A DNA stretch of 64,000 nucleotides from Ancylobacter pratisalsi (lineage in GTDB: Bacteria; Pseudomonadota; Alphaproteobacteria; Rhizobiales; Xanthobacteraceae): contig NZ_CP048630.1 in assembly GCF_010669125.1 (NCBI RefSeq), positions 1,686,001 through 1,750,000 of the forward strand. Reading direction: 5' to 3'. This document shows, piece by piece, positions 45,724 through 54,691 of this stretch (the stretch's first letter is position 1; each line of letters begins with the position of its first letter). The translations under genes were made by a program, and so were the position numbers. The notes beneath the pieces were generated by a model, which saw only the letters and a list, made by a program, of their open reading frames with translations, was not told where the DNA came from and did no database searches.

Positions 45724-47298
45724 ATGACGGCACCCGCCAAGGTATCCATCAATCTGGGCACCCACCCCGACGGGAGCCCGGTCGCGCTGGACCTCGAGGA
45801 GCTGCTCGCGACCCGCCTGCTCGTGCAGGGCAATTCCGGTTCCGGCAAGTCGCACCTGCTGCGCCGTCTTCTGGAACAGAGCGCGCCCTGGGTGCAGCAG
45901 GTCGTCATCGATCCCGAGGGCGACTTCGTCACCCTGGCGGAACGGTACGGCCACGTCGTGGTGGATACCCAGAGGGGCGAGGCGGACCTTCAGCGCATCG
46001 CCGCGCGGGTCCGCCAGCACAGGGTCTCCGTGGTACTGAACCTGGAGGAACTCGACGCCGAACAGCAGATGCGCGCGACGGCCGCGTTCCTTGGCGGTCT
46101 GTTCGATGCGGATCGGGACTTCTGGTACCCTCTTCTCCTCGTCGTGGACGAGGCGCAGATCTTCGCCCCCATGGCCGCGGGCGAGGTTTCCGACGAGGCC
46201 CGCAAGGTCTCGCTCGGCGCCATGACCAACCTGATGAGCCGGGGACGCAAGCGCGGCCTTGCGGGCGTCATCGCTACCCAACGCCTGGCAAAGCTCGCCA
46301 AGAACGTGGCCGCGGAAGCCTCCAACTTCCTCATGGGCCGCACCTTCCTCGACATCGACATGGCCCGCGCCGCCGACCTGCTCGGCCTAGAGCGACGCCA
46401 GGCGGAGATGTTCCGCGATCTGAAGAGCGGTCGCTTCGTCGCGCTCGGCCCGGCTTTGGCGCGCCGGCCGCTGACCGTCCATATCGGACCGGTTGAGACC
46501 GCCCCGCGCTCCACCAGCCCCAAATTGATGCCCTTGCCGCAGATGGGCTCTGCCGAGAACGCTCAGGAACTCATCTTCACACCCGGCGCCAACGAGGACC
46601 GCCTTTTCGCGCCGCGCCGCCCCCCTCCGGTGGCGTCCACCGCGGATGTGCTCGCCCAGCTCGCGCGGAGCGTGCCGTCGACGCAAGCGCTGGAGACCGC
46701 CTCCGACAGCGCCCCTCAGCCTGCCTCCGTGCCGACCCCTGCGCCCGCCCCCACCCTGTCGCCGGAGCAGCGTCAGGCTGCCATCGACTCGGCTCTGCGC
46801 GAGATCCTCGACCAGTCGGACGCCGGGTTCCGTACCATCGCCGTGCTCTATCAGGACTTCCTGGTGCGCTGCCGGATCCGCCGGATCACCGGCGAGCCGC
46901 TCAGTCTTGCGGCCTTCCGCCGCCGCCTCGCGGTGGCCCATGCCGGCATCGACCTCGCCGAGGCGGAAGCGGACGACTCGCCCTGGGGAGAGGTGTTGAC
47001 CCTGGCGGGTGCCCTGCCCGAGGACATGCAGGGCACCTTCCTCACCGTGGCCCGCGCGGCCTTCGATCGCCGTATCTGCCCGTCCGATGCCGAGGTGGCG
47101 CAGGCCTTCGGCAGCCGCTCGCCCGGCCGGGCGCGGCGGCTCCTCGCCTATATGGAAGAGCGGCAGGTGATCGTGTGCCGCCTCGACGGACTCGGCCGGC
47201 GGATCATCGCCATTCCGGGCCTCGCCTGGGAGACCGAGCCCGGCGATCCCAACGCGCCGGCAGCCGCACGCACACCCGAGGCCACGTCCGCGGACTGA
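45724..47298 (+). CDS. HerA/DUF87-like ATPase
   Basis: 524 residues. FtsK/HerA-type P-loop ATPase: Walker A GNSGSGKSH (36-44), Walker B LLLVVDEAQIF (Asp142, Glu143), a T-Q-R sensor in GVIATQRLAK. A Pro/Ala-rich linker (about 320-350) leads to a helical C-terminal region with a winged-helix-like end (GRARRLLAYMEERQVIV). Common in Rhizobiales as a stand-alone gene; a NurA nuclease partner is absent here, so DNA repair is not certain. DNA or peptide translocation is a guess. Confidence 0.82.
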   Translation: MTAPAKVSINLGTHPDGSPVALDLEELLATRLLVQGNSGSGKSHLLRRLLEQSAPWVQQVVIDPEGDFVTLAERYGHVVVDTQRGEADLQRIAARVRQHRVSVVLNLEELDAEQQMRATAAFLGGLFDADRDFWYPLLLVVDEAQIFAPMAAGEVSDEARKVSLGAMTNLMSRGRKRGLAGVIATQRLAKLAKNVAAEASNFLMGRTFLDIDMARAADLLGLERRQAEMFRDLKSGRFVALGPALARRPLTVHIGPVETAPRSTSPKLMPLPQMGSAENAQELIFTPGANEDRLFAPRRPPPVASTADVLAQLARSVPSTQALETASDSAPQPASVPTPAPAPTLSPEQRQAAIDSALREILDQSDAGFRTIAVLYQDFLVRCRIRRITGEPLSLAAFRRRLAVAHAGIDLAEAEADDSPWGEVLTLAGALPEDMQGTFLTVARAAFDRRICPSDAEVAQAFGSRSPGRARRLLAYMEERQVIVCRLDGLGRRIIAIPGLAWETEPGDPNAPAAARTPEATSAD

Positions 47299-47379
47299 GC
47301 CGAGGCGCGCAGCCTTGCCCGGAGGCGCCTCAGACGCTCAACCAGATGAACCAGCCCCTGCGATCCTGACGAAGAACGC

Positions 47380-48285
47380 TCACAGCGGGCCGAGCGTACC
47401 GTCCTCGACAAGCTGGCGGACAGCCTCGGCAAGCCGCTCCTCGGCGGCGGCGGACAGGGGACCGACGGGCGGCAGCGAGCGGCCGATCGGCAGGCCGATG
47501 AGCGCGAAGGCGCGGCGCACCGCCTCCGGGAACTGCTCGCTGAACAGCGCATCCATCAAGGGATGAAGCCGGCCCTGCAGAGCCAGTGCCTGCTTGACGT
47601 GACCGTCCTCCGCCAGCGTCTGGACCTCGTGCCAGTAGCCCGGCAGCAGCGACGCCGAGGTGAGGACGCCGCCCATCGCACCCAGCATCACCTGCTCGAC
47701 GAACAGCGTATCCTGGCCGGACAACAGGCAGAAGCGATCGCTGACCAGACGTGCGGTCTGGGCGAAGTGATAGAGATCCGTGCTGGAGGCTTTCATACCC
47801 ACGATGAGCCCTTCCCGCTCAAGCTGGGCAATGGTGGCCGGCAGCGTGACCATGCCGGTGCGATAGGGATTGTCGTAGAAGACGACGGGCAGCCGCAGCA
47901 TCGGGACCAGTGCCCGGAAGTACCGCACCGTGCCCTCCTGATCGGGGCGGGCGTAGTAGGGCGGGATCACCATCAGCCCGTCGGCACCCGCCTCGCGATA
48001 GGCAAGTCCGCTCTCCAGCGCGCCGCCGAGGCCGGGATCCAGCACCCCGGCGAGAACCGGCACCCGGCCCGCCGTCGCCGCGACCGTGACCTCGACGATG
48101 CGCCGCCGTACGGCAAGGCTGAAGGAATTCGCCTCGCCCGTGCCCCCGACCGGCACCAGGCCGGACGCACCGCGCACGATCTGGTAGTCGACGATGCGCG
48201 CGAGGCTGTCCTCGTCGAGTGTGCCATCCGCGTTCAGCGGGGTCGGAAAGGCGGGGATCAACCCGCGAAACATCGCCTTGGCCAT
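47380..48285 (-). CDS. DapA-family aldolase/dehydratase
   Basis: 301 residues. N-acetylneuraminate lyase/dihydrodipicolinate synthase superfamily barrel with the Schiff-base Lys165 (GMKASSTD), Tyr137 (VFYDNPY) and the carboxylate-binding GGTGEANS loop (47-54). The E in GGTGE is usual for catabolic members acting on 2-keto acids; true DapA has GTTGE. Eleven bases from the aldehyde dehydrogenase gene on the same strand, so the two are probably one pathway: the lyase or deaminase product would feed the dehydrogenase. Confidence 0.88.
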   Translation of the reverse strand: MAKAMFRGLIPAFPTPLNADGTLDEDSLARIVDYQIVRGASGLVPVGGTGEANSFSLAVRRRIVEVTVAATAGRVPVLAGVLDPGLGGALESGLAYREAGADGLMVIPPYYARPDQEGTVRYFRALVPMLRLPVVFYDNPYRTGMVTLPATIAQLEREGLIVGMKASSTDLYHFAQTARLVSDRFCLLSGQDTLFVEQVMLGAMGGVLTSASLLPGYWHEVQTLAEDGHVKQALALQGRLHPLMDALFSEQFPEAVRRAFALIGLPIGRSLPPVGPLSAAAEERLAEAVRQLVEDGTLGPL

Positions 48286-48295
48286 TGCCGCCCCC

Positions 48296-49780
48296 TCAGC
48301 CCAGATTGATCCAGGTCGCCTTCAGCTCGGTGTATTTTTCCAGCGCATGCAGAGACTTGTCGCGGCCGAAACCGGACTGCTTGAAGCCACCGAAGGGCGA
48401 GGAAATATCGCCATGGTCGAAGCAGTTCACCCACACCACGCCCGCCCGCAGCGCCGACGAGGCCTTGAACGCCTTGTTGATGTCGCGCGTCCACACGGCG
48501 GCCGCGAGACCGTAGGTGGTGTCGTTGCCGATCTTGATGGCGTCGTCGATGTCCTTGGCGGCGATGGTGGCGAGCACCGGCCCGAAGATTTCCTCGCGGG
48601 CGATGGTCATGTCGCTGGTGACACCATCGAACAGCGTGGTCTCGATGAAGCAGCCCTCGGCCGCCATGCGCTTGCCGCCCATGCGCAGGCGCGCGCCCTC
48701 GGCGACGCCCTTCTCGATGTACTCCATCACCCGCTCGGCCTGGCGCTCGTCAACCATGGCGCCCATTTCGGTCGCCGGATCCAGCGGATCGCCGACCTTG
48801 ATGGCGCCGCCGACCGCCATCACCTTCTCGACCACCTGTTCCCTGACGCTCTCCTCGACGACGAGGCGTGAGCCGGCGTTGCAGACCTCGCCCTGATTGT
48901 AGAAAATTCCCCAGGCGGCGGCGGTGGCGGCCGCGTCGAGGTCGGGCGCGTCGGCGAGAATGATGTTCGGGCTCTTGCCACCGCATTCGAGGCCGACCCG
49001 CTTCATGTTGGACTGGCCGGAATACTGCAGGAAGTATTTGCCGACTTCGGTCGAGCCGGTGAAGGCGACCGCGTCGACATCCATGTGCAGCCCGAGCGCG
49101 CGGCCGGCGGTCTCGCCGAAGCCCGGCAGGACGTTGAAGACACCGTCGGGAATACCGGCCTCGGCGGCCAGCGCGCCGAGCCGGATGGCGGTGAGGGACG
49201 ATTGTTCTGCCGGCTTCAGAATCACCGAATTGCCGGCGGCGAGGATCGGGCCGAGCTTCCAGGCCGCCATCAGCAGCGGGAAGTTCCACGGCACCACGGC
49301 GGCGACGACGCCGAGCGGCTCGCGGCGGATCAGCGAGACCGCGGTGGTGGCGGTCGGGGCGATCTCGTCATAGACCTTGTCGATCGCCTCGGCGTACCAC
49401 TCGATGCACTGCGCCGAGAGCGGGAGGTCGACGGAGAGGCTGTCACGGATCGGCTTGCCCATGTCGAGGGTTTCGAGCAGCGCCAGTTCCTCGGTGTGCG
49501 CGCAGATGAGATCGGCAAAGGCCTTGAGCCGCTTCTTGCGCTCGCGCGGCGCCATACGCGACCAGACACCGCTCTCGAAGGCGGCGCGCGCCACGCCCAC
49601 CGCATGGTCGACATCGGCGCTGTCACAGGCGGCGACCTGCGTCAGGACCTTCCCGTTTGCCGGGTTGATGCTGTCGAACGTCGCGCCCGACAGTGCACCG
49701 ATGTAGCGACCGCCGACAAAAGCCTGGCCGTTGAAGGGAAGCGCGGCGGCGCGCGCGCGCCAGTCGATGGAAGCGGACAT
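48296..49780 (-). CDS. NAD(P)-dependent aldehyde dehydrogenase (PuuC-like)
   Basis: 494 residues, full length. Catalytic Cys300 (NQGEVCNAGS), general base Glu265 (LECGGKSP), NAD loop FTGSTEVG. Sequence pattern fits the gamma-glutamyl-gamma-aminobutyraldehyde/betaine-aldehyde dehydrogenase subgroup. Oxidises an aldehyde to the acid in the cytosol. Divergent from the PuuR-like regulator across 194 bases with a candidate operator. Confidence 0.92.
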   Translation of the reverse strand: MSASIDWRARAAALPFNGQAFVGGRYIGALSGATFDSINPANGKVLTQVAACDSADVDHAVGVARAAFESGVWSRMAPRERKKRLKAFADLICAHTEELALLETLDMGKPIRDSLSVDLPLSAQCIEWYAEAIDKVYDEIAPTATTAVSLIRREPLGVVAAVVPWNFPLLMAAWKLGPILAAGNSVILKPAEQSSLTAIRLGALAAEAGIPDGVFNVLPGFGETAGRALGLHMDVDAVAFTGSTEVGKYFLQYSGQSNMKRVGLECGGKSPNIILADAPDLDAAATAAAWGIFYNQGEVCNAGSRLVVEESVREQVVEKVMAVGGAIKVGDPLDPATEMGAMVDERQAERVMEYIEKGVAEGARLRMGGKRMAAEGCFIETTLFDGVTSDMTIAREEIFGPVLATIAAKDIDDAIKIGNDTTYGLAAAVWTRDINKAFKASSALRAGVVWVNCFDHGDISSPFGGFKQSGFGRDKSLHALEKYTELKATWINLG

Positions 49781-49858
49781 GAAGAGAAATCCCGAAAATA
49801 CGGTCGAGGAGCCGGACCGTGTGAGGACAGGGCGTTCGTTTCAGCACCCTTACCGCAT

Positions 49859-49915
49859 TTTTGGTTTTCTGAAAAATGAATTGGCTTGTTCGCGATGGGC
49901 CGTTATCGCTATACA
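49859..49915 (+). promoter_or_regulatory. Candidate operator and promoter of the PuuR-like regulator
   Basis: A 22-base element at 49859-49880 (TTTTGGTTTTCTGAAAAATG then AA) with the near-palindrome TTTTC-T-GAAAA lies just ahead of a -35-like TTGTTC (49886-49891), an 18-base spacer and a -10-like TATACA (49910-49915). A close copy of the element is at 50599-50620, ahead of the transporter operon. It may bind the adjacent XRE/cupin regulator and also control the divergent aldehyde dehydrogenase. Confidence 0.6.
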
Positions 49916-49974
49916 CTGTAGGAACCTGCCTCGGGGCAGGAGAACCGGTCGAATGAAACGGATTTTTCTCCTCC

Positions 49975-50595
49975 ATGTCGCCCATGAAGATTGCTGATGA
50001 CACTACCCGCATGTCGACCGGCATGAACAATCCCGACGAAGAAACCCAGCGGCTCGGCCAGCGCATTCGCGACCTGCGGCTCAAGGCCAGCATGACCCTT
50101 TCCGAGCTTGCCAAGGCGACGGGCGTGTCCATCGGCACGCTTTCGCAGCTTGAGCGCGGCCTCGTCTCGCCGACCGTGCGCACGCTTTATACCGTCGCAA
50201 ACGCGCTTGGCGTGATGCCGGCCTGGCTGATCGACCCTTCGCAGATCAAGAGCAGCGCGTCGGAAAGTCGTTATATCGTAAGGGCCGGGAACCGTTCACG
50301 GCTGCTCGACATCGACGGCATCCGCAAGGACATCGCCTCGCCCGCGGCGAGCGAGCGGCTGCGCGGCTTCTTCATGGTGATCCAGCCCAACTGCAATTCG
50401 GGACCCCAGCCCTATTCGCACAAGGGAGAGGAAATCGGCTTCCTGCTCTCCGGTTCGTTGGAGCTGCAGATCGACGGCGAGACCTTCAGCCTGAATGAGG
50501 GCGACTGCTTCGCCTTCTCCAGCGACAAGCCGCACCATTTCGCGAATCTCGGCACCCGGCCCGCGTCGGTGTTCTGGGTGAACGCGGATATTTAG
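49975..50595 (+). CDS. XRE/cupin transcriptional regulator (PuuR-like)
   Basis: 206 residues. XRE helix-turn-helix (about 25-80, ISIGTLSQLERG-type recognition: VSIGTLSQLERGLVSP) plus a C-terminal cupin (HKGEEIGFLLSGSLEL, KPHHFANLG), the plan of PuuR, the putrescine repressor. In-frame starts at 49975, 49984 and 50011 are possible; none has a strong ribosome site. Probably represses the divergent aldehyde dehydrogenase/aldolase genes and the downstream transporter. Confidence 0.9.
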   Translation: MSPMKIADDTTRMSTGMNNPDEETQRLGQRIRDLRLKASMTLSELAKATGVSIGTLSQLERGLVSPTVRTLYTVANALGVMPAWLIDPSQIKSSASESRYIVRAGNRSRLLDIDGIRKDIASPAASERLRGFFMVIQPNCNSGPQPYSHKGEEIGFLLSGSLELQIDGETFSLNEGDCFAFSSDKPHHFANLGTRPASVFWVNADI

Positions 50596-50598
50596 CAC

Positions 50599-50620
50599 TT
50601 TTAGTTTTCAGAATTTTGAA
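50599..50620 (+). promoter_or_regulatory. Second copy of the candidate operator
   Basis: TTTTAGTTTTCAGAATTTTG followed by AA, 17 of 22 positions identical to the element at 49859-49880, four bases after the regulator gene and about 125 bases before the transporter operon. Spaced inverted arms GTT...AAC surround a TTC-A-GAA core. Confidence 0.58.
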
Positions 50621-50743
50621 CGCCGACATTGCGGAACTAAAACACCGCTGTCATAGTCCTCGCGTGCCCTACGGGGTCGAAGCCGATCCGCCCGGGCGCA
50701 CAGCCTCGCCCGGCCTGCCCGGAAAACGAAGGACGCGCCACCC

Positions 50744-51601
50744 TTGGCTAACTCATCTTCCGCATCGGATCTCAGCTCAGGGACAGCTCTCCTCCTGCTG
50801 GCTCCGCTGACGACGGTGATGCTGCTGATCCTGCTCTATCCGCTGGGCATGACGGTGTGGACCAGCGTCTATGATGGGCAGTTCTCGTTCAACGCCTATG
50901 CCGATCTCGCCACCAGCACGCTGTTCATGAAGGTGCTGCGCAATACCTTCGAGATCGCCATCGGCGGCACGCTCGTCAGTCTCCTCTTCGGCTACCCTGT
51001 CGCGCTCCATCTGGCAGCGCAGGCGCCGCGCCGGCGCACCGCCTATCTCATCATGGTGATGCTGCCGTTCTGGACCAGCATTCTGGTGAAGAGCTTCGCG
51101 CTGGTGGCCGTGTTCGGAAATCAGGGCCTGATCAACCAGCTTCTCGGCCTGCTGAGCGGGGGCACGGTCAACCTGCCGATGATGTTCAACCGGGTCGGCG
51201 TCATCCTCGGCATGATCAACTTCCTGCTGCCGTTCATGATCCTCTCGATCCTCGGCAGCCTTCTCTCGCTCGACCGCCGGCTCATTCTCGCCGCCGAGAC
51301 CATGGGCGCGGGGCCGCTGCGGATCTTCTGGAAGATCACCCTGCCGCTTTCCATGCCGGGTGTGATCGCGGGGGTGCTGATCAACATCACCCTGTCGATT
51401 GGCATGTACATCACTCCCGCGCTGCTCGGCGGGCGGCAGGACATGATGGTCGCCAACCTCGTCGACTTCTACACCCGACAGACGCTGGACTGGACCGCCG
51501 CCTCGGCGACCGCCGTCGTGCTGCTGCTGCTGTCGGGCGTGCTGGTCGCGCTGCTCGGGCAGGTGCGCGGGTCGCGCGGGCTTGCGGGAGCCGGCGCATG
51601 A
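50744..51601 (+). CDS. Spermidine/putrescine-type ABC permease (PotB family)
   Basis: 285 residues with six hydrophobic segments and an EAA-type loop around AAETMGAGPLRIFWKITLPL. Starts with TTG at 50744, the only start that keeps the first helix complete; GAAGGA lies about 11 bases upstream. First gene of a four-gene importer in which permease and ATPase genes overlap by ATGA. Confidence 0.88.
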   Translation: MANSSSASDLSSGTALLLLAPLTTVMLLILLYPLGMTVWTSVYDGQFSFNAYADLATSTLFMKVLRNTFEIAIGGTLVSLLFGYPVALHLAAQAPRRRTAYLIMVMLPFWTSILVKSFALVAVFGNQGLINQLLGLLSGGTVNLPMMFNRVGVILGMINFLLPFMILSILGSLLSLDRRLILAAETMGAGPLRIFWKITLPLSMPGVIAGVLINITLSIGMYITPALLGGRQDMMVANLVDFYTRQTLDWTAASATAVVLLLLSGVLVALLGQVRGSRGLAGAGA

Positions 51602-52404
51602 ACGAGCTGTTCGGCTCCAGCCGCCTCATGCGCGGCCTTGTCTCCTCCGCCGCGTGGACCTGCTACCTGTTCCTGCTGCTCCCGAGCCTGATCGTGATTC
51701 CGATCTCCTTCGGCAATCCCGGACAGATCGAGTTTCCACCGCGCCAGTTCACGCTCCAGCTCTACCGCCAGTTCTTCACCGACCCGGCGTGGTGGGGCTC
51801 CACCGTGCAGAGCCTCTTCGTCGCGAGCATCACAACGCTCGTCGCGCTCGCCCTCGCTGTGCCCGCCGCCTATGCGCTGGCGCGGTCCCGGCTGCCCGGG
51901 CGCGCCGGGCTGCAGGGCCTGTTCATGATGCCGATGCTGGTGCCCGTCATCGTGCTCGGGCTCGGCCTCTATCTGCAGTTCTCGAACTGGGGCCTTCTGG
52001 ACACCACTGCCGGCATCGTTCTGGCGCACATCATGCTGACCACGCCCTACATCATGGTCTCGGTGATGTCCGGCCTGCACCATTCCGACGTGGCGCTGGA
52101 GACGGTCGCCTCCATCATGGGCGCCTCGCGCATCACGATCTTCTTCAAGGTGGTGCTGCCCCAGCTCAAGGCGTCGATCGCGGTGGGCGCGCTGTTCGCG
52201 TTCCTGATGTCGCTCGACGAAGTGGTGGTGGCCTACTTCCTCACCGGCACCAACAGCATGACGCTGCCGGTCAAGATGTACTCATCGATCCGCTGGGAAC
52301 TGACGCCGGTGCTCGCGGCGGTTTCCACGCTGCTTACCGTGCTCTCGCTGCTGATCGCCCTCGGGATCATCGCGATGCAGAGCAAGACCGAGGCCTCCGC
52401 ATGA
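51598..52404 (+). CDS. Spermidine/putrescine-type ABC permease (PotC family)
   Basis: 268 residues, six hydrophobic segments, coupling loop LETVASIMGASRITIFFKVV. Second channel subunit. ATGA overlap with both neighbours (51598-51601, 52401-52404). The sequence near SLDEVVVAYFLTG is typical of PotC. Confidence 0.92.
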   Translation: MNELFGSSRLMRGLVSSAAWTCYLFLLLPSLIVIPISFGNPGQIEFPPRQFTLQLYRQFFTDPAWWGSTVQSLFVASITTLVALALAVPAAYALARSRLPGRAGLQGLFMMPMLVPVIVLGLGLYLQFSNWGLLDTTAGIVLAHIMLTTPYIMVSVMSGLHHSDVALETVASIMGASRITIFFKVVLPQLKASIAVGALFAFLMSLDEVVVAYFLTGTNSMTLPVKMYSSIRWELTPVLAAVSTLLTVLSLLIALGIIAMQSKTEASA

Positions 52405-53498
52405 CCCCATCCCCTGTCTCCGCCATGGTCGAGCTTCATGGCCTTGCCAAGAGCTATGGCGACGTCCACGCGCTGCAGCAAACCGACCTGTCCATCGCCA
52501 AGGGCGAATTCGTGACCCTGCTGGGCCCATCGGGGTCGGGAAAGTCGACCCTGCTCAATCTCATCGCCGGCATGGTCAAGCCCAGTGCCGGGCGCATCGT
52601 CATCAATGGCCGCGACGCCACCACGCTGCCGACCAACCAGCGCGGCCTGGGCATGGTGTTCCAGAACTACGCGCTCATGCCGCATATGAGCGTGTTCGAG
52701 AACATTGCCTTCCCGCTTCAGGTGCGCCGCCTGCCCAAGGCGGAGATCAGGCTCAAGGTCCAGCAGGCGTTGGATCTCATCCAGCTTGGCCACGTCGCCG
52801 ACCGGCGTCCGCGCGAACTCTCCGGCGGCCAGCAGCAGCGCATCTCGCTGGCCCGCTGCATCGTCTACAACCCCGCGCTCATCCTCATGGACGAGCCGCT
52901 CGGCGCGCTGGACAAGAAGCTGCGCGAACAGATGCAGCTGGAGATCAAGCGCCTGCACGCCGAGCTCGGCATCACCATGCTCTACGTGACGCATGATCAG
53001 GACGAGGCTCTGACCATGTCCGATCGCATCGTGTTGATGAATGGCGGACGCATCGAGCAGCAGGGAACGCCGGATTCGCTCTACTTCAAGCCGGAGACGA
53101 TGTTCTCCGCCGAGTTCATCGGCTCGTCGAACCTCATTTCCGGCACGGTCGAGACCGGGGCGGATGGCACCTATGCGCTGAAGACCTCGCTCGGCACCTT
53201 TCCCGTGCCGGCACCCGAAATGGCCATGAAAGCCGGCGATCGCGCGGTGTTGCTGATCCGCCCCGAGAACATGGCGCTTGATGCCTCCAGCACCGCAACA
53301 GGCATTCCCGGACACCTTGAGGATTCCATCCTGCTCGGTGGCGTGGTGCGACACTTCCTGCGCTGCGCCGACGGCACCCACCTCATCGTCCAGGAACTGA
53401 ACCAGCCCGGACGCGTCGGCGCGCGCCGCGGGGACCGGATTCACGCCACGTGGCTGCCCGCCCATGCCCGCCTGCTTCCACCGGAACCGGCCCGCTGA
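52401..53498 (+). CDS. Spermidine/putrescine-type ABC ATPase (PotA family)
   Basis: 365 residues. Walker A GPSGSGKST, Q-loop FQNYALMPH, signature LSGGQQQRISLARCI, Walker B LILMDEPLGALD, switch VTHDQDEAL. C-terminal TOBE domain (about 290-355). The start in the ATGA overlap is clearly the right one; the longer open frame in front is a shadow of PotC. Confidence 0.94.
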   Translation: MTPSPVSAMVELHGLAKSYGDVHALQQTDLSIAKGEFVTLLGPSGSGKSTLLNLIAGMVKPSAGRIVINGRDATTLPTNQRGLGMVFQNYALMPHMSVFENIAFPLQVRRLPKAEIRLKVQQALDLIQLGHVADRRPRELSGGQQQRISLARCIVYNPALILMDEPLGALDKKLREQMQLEIKRLHAELGITMLYVTHDQDEALTMSDRIVLMNGGRIEQQGTPDSLYFKPETMFSAEFIGSSNLISGTVETGADGTYALKTSLGTFPVPAPEMAMKAGDRAVLLIRPENMALDASSTATGIPGHLEDSILLGGVVRHFLRCADGTHLIVQELNQPGRVGARRGDRIHATWLPAHARLLPPEPAR

Positions 53499-53537
53499 GC
53501 GACGCCCGTCATCACGACAAAAAGAGGGGAAGTGCAT

Positions 53538-54602
53538 ATGTCCAAGACACTGCTCACCACGTCCCGGCGCGGCCTTCTGCGCGGGGGTGCCGGCCTGCTC
53601 GGCCTCATGGCCGCGCCCGCCGTGTTCACCGGCCGCGCCGCGGCCGCCGACACCACGCTCACCGTCACCTCCTGGGGCGGCGACTACAACAAATCCGTCC
53701 GCGCGGTCTTTGCCGACCCCTTCACCGCCGCAACCGGCATTGAGGTCGTCCTCGTCGACAATGGCGACATGGCCAAGGTGAAAGCGCAGGTCCAGGGCAA
53801 CAACGTCCAGTGGGACGTGATCGACGCCCCCGCCGCCTTCGCCACCTCCGGCGCACGCGACAAGCTCTGGGAAGAGCTGGACATGTCAATCATCAAGCCC
53901 GGCCCGCTGGTCTCCCCGCCCGAGACCGACTACATGCCGATGTACCTCTACAGCGGCGGCATCCTCTGGGACGAAAAGCGCACGCCCGAGGGCAAGCACC
54001 CGACCGACTTTGCCGGGTTCTACAATTTCGAGAAGTACCCTGGCCGGCGCGTCATGCGCTCGCTTGCCTCCGAGACGCTGGAAGTCGCGCTGGTCGCCGA
54101 CGGCGTGGCGCCGAAGGATCTGTATCCGCTTGACGTCGACCGGGCGTTCCGCGCGCTGGACCGTATGAAGCCGCACGTATCCCGGTGGGCGGCGACCACG
54201 CCCGACCAGGTGAACGCGGTCGTCCAGAATGAAGGCGATTTCTCCTACAGCTACTTCAATCGGGTGAAATCGGCGCAGAAGGCCGGCGCGCCGCTCGCCT
54301 TCTCCTTCGAGCAGACCGTGAATTCGCTGGACTATTTCGCGGTCCCCAAGGGCACGAAGAACAAGGAAGCGGCGATGCGCTTCATCGACTTCTGCCTGAA
54401 GCCCGACCGGCAGGTGGCCTGGGCCGTGCGCGGCTACTATCTGCCCAACAGCGTCGCGGCGATGGACGAGGTGAAGAATTCGCCGGCCAAGGAATTCCTG
54501 CCCGACCTGACCAACGGCAAGAACGTCATCGTCAATTCCAAGTGGTGGGGCGAGAACTACACGGCGGTGCAGAAGCGCTACGCCGAATGGATGCTCACCT
54601 GA
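53538..54602 (+). CDS. Periplasmic binding protein, PotD-like
   Basis: 354 residues. Twin-arginine signal S-R-R-G-L-L-R-G-G, ending near TGRAAA-A (about residue 35). The mature part starts LTVTSWGGDYNKSVR, the usual start of polyamine/thiamine/iron-type cluster D binders. Starts at ATG 53538 with GAGGGGA eight bases upstream; a GTG six bases earlier is less likely. The ligand could be a polyamine or a different amine or amino acid. A terminator follows. Confidence 0.9.
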   Translation: MSKTLLTTSRRGLLRGGAGLLGLMAAPAVFTGRAAAADTTLTVTSWGGDYNKSVRAVFADPFTAATGIEVVLVDNGDMAKVKAQVQGNNVQWDVIDAPAAFATSGARDKLWEELDMSIIKPGPLVSPPETDYMPMYLYSGGILWDEKRTPEGKHPTDFAGFYNFEKYPGRRVMRSLASETLEVALVADGVAPKDLYPLDVDRAFRALDRMKPHVSRWAATTPDQVNAVVQNEGDFSYSYFNRVKSAQKAGAPLAFSFEQTVNSLDYFAVPKGTKNKEAAMRFIDFCLKPDRQVAWAVRGYYLPNSVAAMDEVKNSPAKEFLPDLTNGKNVIVNSKWWGENYTAVQKRYAEWMLT

Positions 54603-54618
54603 TCGACCATTGACGGCG

Positions 54619-54651
54619 CCCCGTCCCGTCACCGGGGCGGGGTTCTTCTTT
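54619..54651 (+). terminator. Rho-independent terminator after the Pot-like operon
   Basis: 10-bp stem (54619-54628 with 54633-54642, one G-T pair), 4-base loop TCAC, then TTCTTCTTT. It closes the transporter operon 17 bases after the binding-protein gene and separates it from the oxidase genes, which may be read-through or have their own promoter. Confidence 0.88.
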
Positions 54652-54691
54652 CCCCGCGTCTCCCGCCTGCCCGCTCTCCCGGTTTTCCCCC

